A stretch of DNA of 24,196 nt from DASSCW01 sp036556325. Its GTDB lineage: Bacteria; Chloroflexota; Limnocylindria; QHBO01. Positions 13,588 to 21,405 of the stretch are shown here, piece by piece (position 1 is the first letter of the stretch; every line of letters begins with the position of its first letter). The notes below the pieces were generated by a model. That model did no database searches. It was not told where the DNA came from and saw only the letters and a list, made by a program, of their open reading frames with translations. Location of the stretch: assembly GCA_036556325.1 (NCBI GenBank), contig DATBJR010000131.1, positions 1 to 24,196 of the forward strand, written 5' to 3'. The translations under genes were made by a program, and so were the position numbers.

Positions 13588-15871
13588 AGCCAGCCTTGGC
13601 GATCAGCCGCTCCCGCCCCGGGCTCTCCGCGGCCGAGAGCTCACGGACCGCGGCGCTATTCACCTCCGCCACGATGATGTCGCCGACCTCATCGCTCACC
13701 GTCACGAAGATGCCCAGCTCGAGCATTCGTTCCGCCTGCCGATGGTTGTCGTCGGTGGGCGTCAGGTAATGCACCGCTGCCGCGCGGTAGCGATGGATGA
13801 GGAACAGGTGGAGCAGCGTCATCAGGCGCCGCCGACGCAGCCGCGGGTCGGTGTGCTGGTCGCGGACCGAGACGATGGTCCGACCCCGCCGGTCCTCGAT
13901 GGTCGTGAAGACGATGTTCGCCAGCCGCTCGCCGGAACGGTCCGAGACGGCAAGCTCCAGGACCTCCGAGCCGGCGGCGTGCGGGCGCAGGCTGACCTGC
14001 AGGTCCGGCGGAATGTCGTTGTGCTCGGCCCAGCGGGCGAGCCAGCCGGCCAGGACCTTCGGCGGCACCTCGGTCTGGACCAGGTGCTGCACCTGGGTCG
14101 AGCCGGCGCCCATGGCCTTGGTGGTGGCGGTCAGCCCCGACGCGGCCAGCAGCGCCGCATCGGCCCGTGGGCCGCCAACCAGCGTCTGCGGGGTGCGGTA
14201 CGGCGACTCGAGCAGCCGCAGCTTGCGCTGCAGGCGGGCGAGCGCCAGCATCCCGTCGTCGCGCAGTGCGGTCGTGAACTCCTCGGCGGCGAGCCCGTCG
14301 ATCTGGTGGCCGCCGTAGGTGATGAAGTTGAAGACGAACCCCATGCGGCCCAGCTCCGCCGGGAAGCGGCGCATCTCGTCGTCGCTCATCCCGGTCGTGT
14401 CCCAGTTGAACGACGGCGACAGGTTGTAGGCGAGCATCTTGTCGGGGTATTCGGCGTGGATGGCCTCGGCGAACTCGCGCGCATCGGCCAGGTCGGCCGT
14501 CTTCGTCTCCATCCACAGCAGGTCGGCGTAGGGCGCCGCGGCCAGGGACTTCGCGATCGCATAGCCGATGCCGCCGCGCACCTGGTAGTAGCCCTCCGGC
14601 GACTTGGCGCGCTCCGCATCCCATTCCACGACGATGCCCATGCCTCGCGCCATCGAGAGCGTCGTCGACCACGGCCGTCCGGCGCTGGCGGCCGCCCACT
14701 CGTCGAGGCTCATCGGCAGGTCGATGCCCTCGTCGCGACGGAAGGCCATCCGCTCCCCAACGGCCTCGGACAGCGTCTTGAGCCCCGCCTCCGCCTCCCA
14801 CGCGGCGAGGAACGCATCGGCAGCGCGGTCGAGGGTCTCCTCCGGGTAGCCCTCGCGGTGCGCTTCGGCGGCGGCCCGGATCGCCGGCGGCAGCTCCGCC
14901 CGTTCGAGCCAGGCGTCGGCCGCAGCGGTCTCCTCCTCTGGCACCGCGTAGAGCAGGTGGCCGTTGATCTCCTCCACCCCGGCGTCGTGGAGCCGGCGCA
15001 TCACCGCCAGCAGCGCCGCCTTGTAGGAGGGCACCTCCGGATTGGTGACGCCCAGGATGAAGGGCTGGTCGCGTTCGTCGCCGGACCCATCCAGGAGGTT
15101 GGCAGCCTCGGCGTCGGTGCGCGCCACGATCAGGCCCGCGACGCCCATGACGTCCAGCTGGAAGCGGGCGGCATTCAGCCGCTTGATCTGCTCGTCGCTC
15201 GAGACGAGGACCTTGCCGCCCTGGTGCCCGCATTTCTTGGCGCCCGGCTTCTGGTCCTCGATGTGGTAGCCCGCCACACCGGCCTCAACGAAACGCCGGA
15301 TGAGGTTGCGCACGTGCGCGTCGCCGCCGTGACCGGTATCGGCGTCGGCCACGATCAGCGGCTGGAAATCGATCTCCGGCGTCGCCTGTCGCTCGGCATC
15401 GGTCATGCGCGAGCGCGCAAAGCGCTGGTTGCGATCGGCCGCGAGCAGGGCCCGGACGATGCCGGCGGCCTCGTCGGGAACCTGCGACAGTGGGTAGCTG
15501 GCCAGGTCAGGGCCGGGATCCTCGTCAGGCGAGCCCTTGGCCGATGTCGCCCACCCGCCGAGGTAGATGGCCTCCATGCCGCCCCGCACCATGGCCACCG
15601 CCTGGCCCGGGCTGTAGGGTCCGAAGGTGGTAATGGATTCGCCCCGTGCGAACAGCTCGCGCAGGCGGTGGTACAGCCGCTGTGCCGCGCCGGCGGCGAC
15701 CGGGTAGGCGTTCCCCACCGAGCCGCGCTGCTCGACGACCTGGCGGGGGGAGTACAGCCGGCGGAGCCCGGCGAACCGCGCATCGTCCATCCAGCGCCGC
15801 GTCGCCTCCACCTCGGGGAGCAGCGGATCGGCGCCGGTGGCCGTTGGCCGCGGCCTGGCGGTCAGTGCCAA
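13586..15871 (-). CDS. aceA: Isocitrate lyase, long ICL2-type
   Basis: This 761-aa enzyme cleaves isocitrate to glyoxylate and succinate, the first step of the glyoxylate bypass. It may also act as methylisocitrate lyase. The catalytic loop KKCGHQGGK has Cys214. TFGPYSPGQAVAM, IEDQKPGAKKCGH, VARTDAEAANL, LWMETKTADL and YNLSPSFNWD are all classic ICL motifs. It is far longer than the usual 430-550 aa and matches the mycobacterial ICL2/AceA2 type by eye along its whole length. The C-terminal region (about 600-761) corresponds to the domain that in Mycobacterium tuberculosis ICL2 binds acetyl-CoA and activates the enzyme. Start TTG 15871 has GAGGG at 7-nt spacing. A small ORF lies 16 nt upstream on the same strand, and a LysR gene is divergent. 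Confidence 0.97.
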   Translation of the reverse strand: MALTARPRPTATGADPLLPEVEATRRWMDDARFAGLRRLYSPRQVVEQRGSVGNAYPVAAGAAQRLYHRLRELFARGESITTFGPYSPGQAVAMVRGGMEAIYLGGWATSAKGSPDEDPGPDLASYPLSQVPDEAAGIVRALLAADRNQRFARSRMTDAERQATPEIDFQPLIVADADTGHGGDAHVRNLIRRFVEAGVAGYHIEDQKPGAKKCGHQGGKVLVSSDEQIKRLNAARFQLDVMGVAGLIVARTDAEAANLLDGSGDERDQPFILGVTNPEVPSYKAALLAVMRRLHDAGVEEINGHLLYAVPEEETAAADAWLERAELPPAIRAAAEAHREGYPEETLDRAADAFLAAWEAEAGLKTLSEAVGERMAFRRDEGIDLPMSLDEWAAASAGRPWSTTLSMARGMGIVVEWDAERAKSPEGYYQVRGGIGYAIAKSLAAAPYADLLWMETKTADLADAREFAEAIHAEYPDKMLAYNLSPSFNWDTTGMSDDEMRRFPAELGRMGFVFNFITYGGHQIDGLAAEEFTTALRDDGMLALARLQRKLRLLESPYRTPQTLVGGPRADAALLAASGLTATTKAMGAGSTQVQHLVQTEVPPKVLAGWLARWAEHNDIPPDLQVSLRPHAAGSEVLELAVSDRSGERLANIVFTTIEDRRGRTIVSVRDQHTDPRLRRRRLMTLLHLFLIHRYRAAAVHYLTPTDDNHRQAERMLELGIFVTVSDEVGDIIVAEVNSAAVRELSAAESPGRERLIAKAG

Positions 15872-15887
15872 AGCAGGGCCCTCGGTC

Positions 15888-16091
15888 CTACTCGTTGGCG
15901 TGGTCGCGATCGCAGAGGTCCGGACAGGTGCACTCGGCCAGCTCGGCGACGCTGAGGACCGGCGCGCGGACGGGCGCGTCCGGCCGCCAGCGCAGCCAGG
16001 GATTCAGCCGGGCGGCCTCCACGTCGACGCGGTCATCCGAGCCGCGCGTCGACCGCCCGGAGCGAGGGAGGGACCAGATGTTCTGCAGCAT
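15888..16091 (-). CDS. Small Cys/His protein upstream of isocitrate lyase
   Basis: This is a 67-aa ORF from ATG 16091, or 71 aa from ATG 16103. It ends 16 nt before the aceA start codon in the same direction, so it would be the first gene of the aceA transcript. The N-terminus reads MLQNIWSLPRSGRS and the middle VEAARLNPWLRWRPDAPV. The C-terminus contains CTCPDLCDRDH, a CxCx3Cx3H pattern that could bind zinc or another metal. The composition is ordinary protein (Trp, Asn, Glu, aliphatics), unlike the Arg/Ala-rich antisense shadows nearby. Without it the aceA-LysR gap would be 284 bp. I do not recognise a named family. Alternatively it is untranslated leader. Confidence 0.5.
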   Translation of the reverse strand: MLQNIWSLPRSGRSTRGSDDRVDVEAARLNPWLRWRPDAPVRAPVLSVAELAECTCPDLCDRDHANE

Positions 16092-16101
16092 GTCCCCCAA
16101 C

Positions 16102-16120
16102 ATGGCATATTGTGTGCCAT
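16102..16120. promoter_or_regulatory. Dyad operator in the aceA-LysR divergent promoter
   Basis: ATGGCA (16102-16107) and TGCCAT (16115-16120) form a perfect 6-bp inverted repeat with a 7-nt AT-rich spacer. It sits in the most AT-rich stretch of the region, 35 nt upstream of the LysR start and next to the small ORF's start. LysR proteins bind such interrupted dyads to control the divergent gene and themselves. On the minus strand, CAATAT (16112-16107) is a possible -10 for the aceA transcript. Confidence 0.55.
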
Positions 16121-16155
16121 AAGGCAAGACAATTGCTCGAATAGGGGTCATAAAG

Positions 16156-17115
16156 ATGGCTGATGTCCAGACAGCCGCGGCCACCGATCGGATGCCGATC
16201 GACACCGCGCGCCTGGAGGCGTTCGTGGAGGTGGCTCGCACCGGATCCATCTCGCGCGCCGCGGAGGCCCTGTTCGTGACCCAGCCGGCGCTCTCCGCCC
16301 GCCTCCAGGCCCTGGAACGCTCGCTGGGCGCCGACCTGCTGGTCCGCGGCCGCCACGGCAGCCGCCTCTCCGAGGCCGGCAAGGCGCTGCTGCCCCACGC
16401 GGAGCGGGCACTGGTGGCGCTGCGCGCCGGACGGACGGCGGTGGAGGAGGTGCGCAGCGGCAGCGCGGGACGCCTGACCATCGGCGCGGCGCCGGCGGTG
16501 AGCACCTACGTGCTGCCGGCGATGCTGCATCGGTTCCAGGCCAGGCATCCCGCGGTGCGGCTGGTGGTGCGCTCTGGCCATTCCGAGGAGATTTTGCAGA
16601 TGGTGCTGCGCGACGAGGTCGAGATCGGCCTGATGCGGCCGATCCAGCATCCCGACGTGACCTCCACGCTCCTCTACGAGGATGAGCTGACCCTGGTCGT
16701 GCATCGTGGGCACCGCTTCGCGGCGGCCGGCCATGTCCGCATGGCGGAGCTCGCCAGCGAGCACCTCATCCTGTTCGACCGGACCAGCAGCTACCACGAG
16801 CTGACCAGCGCCATCGTCCGCCAGGCCGGCATCTCGCCGCGGGGACGGCTGGAGGTGGACAACATCGACGCGGCCAAGCGCATGGTCGAGCAGCGCCTCG
16901 GCATCGCCCTGCTGCCACGGACCAGCGTGCAGGCGGACATCGGCTCCGGGCGGCTCGTCCCGGTGGCCGTCACCGACATGGCGCCCGTCACGCGCCAGAT
17001 CGTGATCGCCCGCCGGCGGGACGCGGGCGAGGTGACCCCGGTGCTGGCCGCCTTCCTGGCCACGCTGGATACGCTGCGGCCGGACGAGGAGCGCTCGCAT
17101 CGGTTTCTGGCCTAG
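16156..17115 (+). CDS. LysR family transcriptional regulator
   Basis: The protein has 319 residues. The N-terminal helix-turn-helix (about 16-75) reads LEAFVEVARTGSISRAAEALFVTQPALSARLQALERSLGADLLVRGRHGSRLSEAGKALL, which is diagnostic of LysR. The C-terminal effector domain begins at about 100 with GRLTIGAAPAVSTYVLPAML. ATG 16156 follows AGGGG at 8-nt spacing. The gene is divergent from the small ORF and aceA across a dyad, so it is the probable regulator of the glyoxylate bypass here. The effector could be glyoxylate, acetyl-CoA or a related acid, but sequence does not tell. Confidence 0.93.
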   Translation: MADVQTAAATDRMPIDTARLEAFVEVARTGSISRAAEALFVTQPALSARLQALERSLGADLLVRGRHGSRLSEAGKALLPHAERALVALRAGRTAVEEVRSGSAGRLTIGAAPAVSTYVLPAMLHRFQARHPAVRLVVRSGHSEEILQMVLRDEVEIGLMRPIQHPDVTSTLLYEDELTLVVHRGHRFAAAGHVRMAELASEHLILFDRTSSYHELTSAIVRQAGISPRGRLEVDNIDAAKRMVEQRLGIALLPRTSVQADIGSGRLVPVAVTDMAPVTRQIVIARRRDAGEVTPVLAAFLATLDTLRPDEERSHRFLA

Positions 17116-17151
17116 CCGTTCCAGGGTCTAGCCCGCGCGCACGCCAGCCCC

Positions 17152-17157
17152 TAGCAT
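17152..17157 (+). promoter_or_regulatory. Putative -10 element (TAGCAT) for the cyclic-nucleotide-binding protein
   Basis: TAGCAT lies 20 nt before ATG 17178. The LysR stop is 39 nt upstream of the hexamer, so a separate promoter is plausible. A CAGGAG ribosome binding site sits between the hexamer and the start, with short spacing. Confidence 0.4.
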
Positions 17158-17177
17158 GGGCAGACACCCAGGAGCCG

Positions 17178-17606
17178 ATGGAGGCCGCCGAGCCGATGGA
17201 CCCCAAGCGTGCCGCCAGGATTCCGCTGCTGGCCGTGCTCGACAAGCGCGGTCTGGACAACGTGCTGCGCACGGCTCGGGAGCAGACCTACGCGCCCGGC
17301 GACGTGGTGGTCGGCCAGGGCGATCCGGCCACCCGGCTGTTCATCATCGTGTCGGGCACCGCGGCGGTGGAGCAGGACGCCCAGGGCCGCGTCGGCTCGC
17401 TGGGCGAAGGCGAGTTCTTCGGGGAGCTGGCGCTGATCGAGGCCCACGGCCGGACGGCCACGGTCCGGGCCGAGACGGAGCTCACCTGCATGGTCATCCC
17501 GGCCTGGGAGTTCAAGGCGTCGCTGGAGGAGCATCCGCAGATGGCCATCCCCATGCTGCAGACGATCATCGCCCGCCTGCACCGCCGCGAGCACCACGTC
17601 AGCTGA
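17178..17606 (+). CDS. Stand-alone cyclic nucleotide-binding domain protein
   Basis: This 142-aa protein is almost entirely one cNMP-binding beta-roll (about 15-130): YAPGDVVVGQGDPATRLFIIVSG, then the phosphate-binding cassette FGELALIEAHGRTATVRA, with Glu83 and Arg92-Thr93 in the positions that contact ribose and phosphate in CAP-family proteins. There is no DNA-binding domain, so it is not a CRP homologue. It may bind cAMP or cGMP and act through a partner protein. ATG 17178 is used; ATG 17196 would remove six residues. It lies between the LysR gene and the convergent MHS transporter gene. Confidence 0.88.
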   Translation: MEAAEPMDPKRAARIPLLAVLDKRGLDNVLRTAREQTYAPGDVVVGQGDPATRLFIIVSGTAAVEQDAQGRVGSLGEGEFFGELALIEAHGRTATVRAETELTCMVIPAWEFKASLEEHPQMAIPMLQTIIARLHRREHHVS

Positions 17607-17613
17607 GCACGGA

Positions 17614-17642
17614 GCAGGACGGTGCCCACGGCACCGCCCTGC
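17614..17642. terminator. Strong GC hairpin between convergent genes
   Basis: CGGTGCC (17620-17626) and GGCACCG (17630-17636) form a perfect 7-bp stem with a CAC loop. The stem extends, after one A/C mismatch, by GCAGG (17614-17618) and CCTGC (17638-17642). It sits between the stop of the cyclic-nucleotide-binding gene and the stop of the MHS transporter gene. No U-tract is visible on either strand. It is the best terminator candidate in the window. Confidence 0.6.
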
Positions 17643-17660
17643 GATCGCCAGGGGGCAGGA

Positions 17661-19133
17661 CTAGCCGGCCAACGCACCTTCCGGCGGCGCCTCGTGCGAC
17701 TCCTCGTGGCCGCCGACCTCGTCCCAGATGCGGGTGTCCTTGGTCTCCCGCACCCAGACGCCGCCGATGACCACCGACATCAGCGCCACGATGATCGGGT
17801 ACCAGAGGCCGGTGAAGCCGGCCCCACCCGGGGTGATGCTGCCGAGCCAGGCGAGCGCGCCACCGGTCGCCGCGGCAGCCGTCACGGCGGTGGCGATGAA
17901 CGGCAGCCAGCCGCCGAACTCGCCGTTGCCCAGGTGGTAGGGCACCGACAGCGAGGTGTAGCGGATCCGGGCCGGGAAGTACTCGACCAGGAAGGCGGCG
18001 ATCGGTCCGTATACCATCGTCACGAAGACGATCATGATGAAGACCATCGCGGTCAGGCCGACGAGGTTCGGGTCCTGGGCGATCGCCGTGGCCGGGGTGG
18101 CCGGATCGGTCTCCGGGATGGGGTTGGCGAAGCCCTTCATGGCGTTGAAGATCGGGAAGTAGGCGACGGCCGCCACCAGGCAACCGCCCAGGATCACCGG
18201 CTTGCGCCCGATCTTGTCGGACAGCCAGCCGAAGAAGATGAAGAACGGCGTGGCCAGCGCAATGGCGATGAGCATCACCGTGTACGCGTCCACGAACTTC
18301 ACGCCCAGTGGGCCGGTCATGTACGACAGCGCGTAGAACTGGCCCGTGTACCACACCACCGCCTGCCCGGCGGTCATACCGAACAGCGCCAGCAGGATGA
18401 GGCGCCAGTTGCGACGCGTGCCCAGCGATTCGGCCAGCGGTGAATCGCTGGTCTTGCCCTGCTCCTTGGCGCGCCGGTAGAGCGGGGTCTCCTGCAGCCG
18501 CAGCCGGATGTACAGCGCGGCGAACACGAGCACCGCGCCCAGCAGGAATGGAATGCGCCAGCCGAAGTCGGCGAACGCCTCGGTGCCCATGGTCACCCGG
18601 AAGACGAGGATGACCGCCAGCGCCAGGAAGAGGCCGATGGTGGCGGTGGTCTGGATCCAGCTGGTGTACTGGCCGCGCTTGTCCTCCGGCGCGTGCTCGG
18701 CGACGTAGATCGCCGCGCCGCCGTATTCGCCGCCCAGGGCCAGGCCCTGCAGCATGCGCAGCGTGACCAGGATGATGGGCGCCAGGATGCCGATCTGGGC
18801 GTAGCCCGGCAGCAGGCCAACCAGGACGGTCGCGCCGCCCATGATCGAAACGGTGAGCAGGAACGCGACCTTGCGGCCGGTCTTGTCGCCGATGCGCCCG
18901 AAGACGACCGCCCCGAACGGGCGGACGGCGAAGCCGGCGCCGAACGTGGCGAGGGCGCTCAGGACCTGCGCGGTGGGATCACCCGGGAAGAAGACGGGCG
19001 CCAGGAACGTGGCGAGCACCGCATACAGGTAGAAGTCGTACCACTCGATGACGGTGCCGATGGCAGATGCGCCGATGACGAACGGGATCCGATACTCGTA
19101 TCGCGTCGTCTGGGCGGCGGCGTGGGACGTCAT
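17661..19133 (-). CDS. MFS transporter, metabolite:H+ symporter (MHS) type
   Basis: This 490-aa protein has twelve predicted helices. The N-terminal VIGASAIGTVIEWYDFYLYAVLATFLAPVFFP is the hallmark of the MHS group (ProP, KgtP, ShiA, CitA relatives). GRIGDKTGRKVAFLLT is motif A, LQGLALGGEYGGAAIYVAEHAPEDKRGQYTSWIQTTATIG is the group's helix 4-5 signature, and DKIGRKPVILGGC is the repeat motif after helix 7. It imports an organic acid or osmolyte with protons. Its position next to acs and aceA suggests a carboxylic acid. ATG 19133 has an extended GGAGGAGTGAGGAG upstream, so the 35 residues of frame before it are rejected. It is divergent from acs. TACGAT on the minus strand (19274-19269) is a possible -10. 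Confidence 0.92.
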   Translation of the reverse strand: MTSHAAAQTTRYEYRIPFVIGASAIGTVIEWYDFYLYAVLATFLAPVFFPGDPTAQVLSALATFGAGFAVRPFGAVVFGRIGDKTGRKVAFLLTVSIMGGATVLVGLLPGYAQIGILAPIILVTLRMLQGLALGGEYGGAAIYVAEHAPEDKRGQYTSWIQTTATIGLFLALAVILVFRVTMGTEAFADFGWRIPFLLGAVLVFAALYIRLRLQETPLYRRAKEQGKTSDSPLAESLGTRRNWRLILLALFGMTAGQAVVWYTGQFYALSYMTGPLGVKFVDAYTVMLIAIALATPFFIFFGWLSDKIGRKPVILGGCLVAAVAYFPIFNAMKGFANPIPETDPATPATAIAQDPNLVGLTAMVFIMIVFVTMVYGPIAAFLVEYFPARIRYTSLSVPYHLGNGEFGGWLPFIATAVTAAAATGGALAWLGSITPGGAGFTGLWYPIIVALMSVVIGGVWVRETKDTRIWDEVGGHEESHEAPPEGALAG

Positions 19134-19268
19134 CTCCTCACTCCTCCAATGGTCGATGAGAAGGACGTCGAGCTCGGGTTCGACGTGGGCCGCGAGCGGG
19201 GTCACCTCAAGGGCGAGTGCCTCCCTCCAGCACGTCATGCGACCGCTCGGGTTGTCGCGTCGCCACGA

Positions 19269-19274
19269 ATCGTA
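19269..19274 (-). promoter_or_regulatory. Putative -10 element (TACGAT) for the MHS transporter
   Basis: TACGAT on the minus strand lies about 135 nt upstream of ATG 19133, inside the 249-bp divergent gap with acs. The hexamer is identical to those before the MarR and serine hydrolase genes. No clear -35 is visible, and the long leader lowers confidence. Confidence 0.3.
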
Positions 19275-19307
19275 CGCCCGCGGTTCAAGCCCTCGTGATC
19301 CGAGGAC

Positions 19308-19313
19308 TAGAAT
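19308..19313 (+). promoter_or_regulatory. Putative -10 element (TAGAAT) for acs
   Basis: TAGAAT is preceded by TTCAAG (19284-19289) at 18-nt spacing, a weak -35 match. It would give a 5' leader of about 60 nt that includes GGAGGAAGGGG before the GTG start of acs. Nothing else was found in the gap. Confidence 0.45.
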
Positions 19314-19382
19314 CGGTGGCCCTGAGCATCGCCTTCACGCGGGCGACCCACCGCGCATCCGGAGGAAGGGGATCGAAGACTC

Positions 19383-21389
19383 GTGACGACTGAAGAGCGT
19401 ACCGACGAGCACCGCGACCAGCACGCCGGCCAGGAGCACGTCGAGGCCACCATCGAGAATTTGCTGCGCGAGGAGCGCAGCTTCCCGCCGCCGCCCGACT
19501 TCACCGCGCAGGCCAACGTCAACGACCCCGCCATCCTGGAGCAGGCGGCATCCGAGGCGGGCTTCCGCGCCTTCTGGGAGGAGGAGTCGAAGCGCCTGGA
19601 CTGGATGGAGCCCTGGACCGAGCTGCTGGACTGGCAGCGCCCGTACGCGAAGTGGTTCGTGGGCGGCAAGCTGAACGTCAGCGTCAACTGCCTGGACCGC
19701 CACGTGGCCAACGGCCTGGGCGACAAGGTGGCCTACCACTGGGAGGGGGAGCCCGGCGACACCCGGACGCTGACCTACTCCGAGCTGCTGGACGAGACGT
19801 GCCGGATGGCCAACGCCCTCCGCGGGCTGGGGATCAGGAAGGGCGACCGGGTGGCGATCTACATGCCCATGATCCCGGAGCTGCCGGTGGCGATGCTGGC
19901 CTGCGCCCGGATCGGCGCCGCGCACAGCGTGGTCTTCGGCGGCTTCAGCGCCGATGCGCTGGCGGGACGCATCGAGGACGGCGAGTGCGTGGCGGTGATC
20001 ACCGCCGACGGCGGCTACCGCAAGGGTGCGACCGTGCCGCTGAAGGCGAACGCGGACGAGGCCATCGGCCGCACCTCATCGGTGCAGCACTGCATCGTCG
20101 CCCAGCGCACGAAGGAGGATGTGGCCTGGACCGAGGGGCGCGACCACTGGTGGCATGACCTGGTGGCCGACCAGTCGACGACGGCGGATCCGGAGCCGAT
20201 GGACTCCGAGGACCTGCTCTACCTGCTCTACACCTCCGGCACCACCGCCAAGCCGAAGGGGATCATGCACACCACTGCCGGCTACCTGCTCGGCGTGAGC
20301 ACCACCCATCGGCTCATCTTCGACATCAAGCCGGACGACGTGTACTGGTGCATGGCCGACATCGGCTGGGTGACTGGCCATTCCTACATCGTCTACGGGC
20401 CGCTGGCGAACGCCACCACCGGGGTGATCTACGAGGGCGCCATCGACCACCGGGACAAGGACCGCTGGGCGCAGATCGCGGCGAAGTACGGGGTCACCAT
20501 CCTCTACACCGCGCCCACCGCCATCCGGGCCCTGATGAAGTACGGGCACGAGGCCTTCGCCCGCGACGATCTCTCATCACTCCGCCTGCTGGGCTCGGTG
20601 GGTGAGCCGATCAACCCCGAGGCCTGGGCCTGGTACTGGAAGTACATCGGCGGCGAGCGCTGCCCGGTGGTCGACACCTGGTGGCAGACCGAGACCGGCA
20701 TGATCATGATCACGCCGCTGCCCGGCATCACCACCGCCAAGCCGGGCAGCGCGACCTTCCCGTTCCCCGGCGTCAAGGCCGACGTGGTCGACGAGGCCGG
20801 CAACTCCGTCCCGCTGGGATCCGGCGGTTACCTGGTGCTGGAGCGACCCTGGCCGGCGATGCTGCGCGGCATCTACCGCGACCCGGAACGCTACGAATCG
20901 ACTTACTGGAGCCGCTACCCGGGTCGCTACTTCGCCGGCGACGGCTGCAAGCGGGACGAGGAGGGCTACTACTGGCTGCTCGGCCGGGTGGATGACGTGA
21001 TGAACGTCTCCGGCCATCGCATCTCGACCACCGAGGTCGAGTCGGCGCTCGTCTCGCATCCGGCGGTGGCCGAGGCGGCCGTGGTGGGCCGCACCGACCC
21101 GCTCACCGGGCAGGCGATCTTCAGCTACGTGATCCTGCGCTCCGGCAACGAGGCGTCGGAGGCGCTCGGCGCCGAGCTGCGCGAGCACGTGGCCGACATG
21201 ATCGGCAAGTTCGCGCGGCCCAAGCAGGTGATGTTCACCCCCGACCTGCCGAAGACCCGCTCCGGCAAGATCATGCGGCGCCTCCTGCGCGACATCGCCG
21301 AGCAGCGCTCCCTGGGCGACGTCACCACCCTGGCCGATACGAACGTGGTCAACACCATCCGCGAGCAGTCGGGAACCGGCGAGGACTGA
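19383..21389 (+). CDS. acs: Acetyl-CoA synthetase, AMP-forming
   Basis: This 668-aa enzyme activates acetate to acetyl-CoA through acetyl-AMP. YTSGTTAKPKG (from Y283) is the ATP-binding P-loop. WCMADIGWVTGHSYIVYGPL, VDTWWQTETG and FAGDGCKRDEEGYYWLLGRVDDVMNVSGHRIST are core AMP-synthetase motifs; WWQTETG contains the Trp that limits the substrate to acetate or propionate. PKTRSGKIMRR near the C-terminus carries Lys629, the lysine acetylated by Pat-type enzymes in homologues. Start GTG 19383 follows GGAGGAAGGGG at a rather long spacing of about 11 nt. With aceA and the MHS transporter it forms a plausible acetate-assimilation block. Confidence 0.96.
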   Translation: MTTEERTDEHRDQHAGQEHVEATIENLLREERSFPPPPDFTAQANVNDPAILEQAASEAGFRAFWEEESKRLDWMEPWTELLDWQRPYAKWFVGGKLNVSVNCLDRHVANGLGDKVAYHWEGEPGDTRTLTYSELLDETCRMANALRGLGIRKGDRVAIYMPMIPELPVAMLACARIGAAHSVVFGGFSADALAGRIEDGECVAVITADGGYRKGATVPLKANADEAIGRTSSVQHCIVAQRTKEDVAWTEGRDHWWHDLVADQSTTADPEPMDSEDLLYLLYTSGTTAKPKGIMHTTAGYLLGVSTTHRLIFDIKPDDVYWCMADIGWVTGHSYIVYGPLANATTGVIYEGAIDHRDKDRWAQIAAKYGVTILYTAPTAIRALMKYGHEAFARDDLSSLRLLGSVGEPINPEAWAWYWKYIGGERCPVVDTWWQTETGMIMITPLPGITTAKPGSATFPFPGVKADVVDEAGNSVPLGSGGYLVLERPWPAMLRGIYRDPERYESTYWSRYPGRYFAGDGCKRDEEGYYWLLGRVDDVMNVSGHRISTTEVESALVSHPAVAEAAVVGRTDPLTGQAIFSYVILRSGNEASEALGAELREHVADMIGKFARPKQVMFTPDLPKTRSGKIMRRLLRDIAEQRSLGDVTTLADTNVVNTIREQSGTGED

Positions 21390-21405
21390 GCCGCGTCCAG
21401 CGGTT

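Noticed and set aside
13505..15955. 816-codon open frame on the plus strand
   Set aside because: It is entirely antisense to the isocitrate lyase gene, its product is Arg/Gly/His-rich with no recognisable domain, and long antisense frames are expected at this GC content.
15837..16163. 108-codon plus-strand frame in the aceA-LysR gap
   Set aside because: It overlaps the aceA start and the LysR start, has no ribosome binding site or recognisable feature, and competes with the better small ORF on the minus strand.
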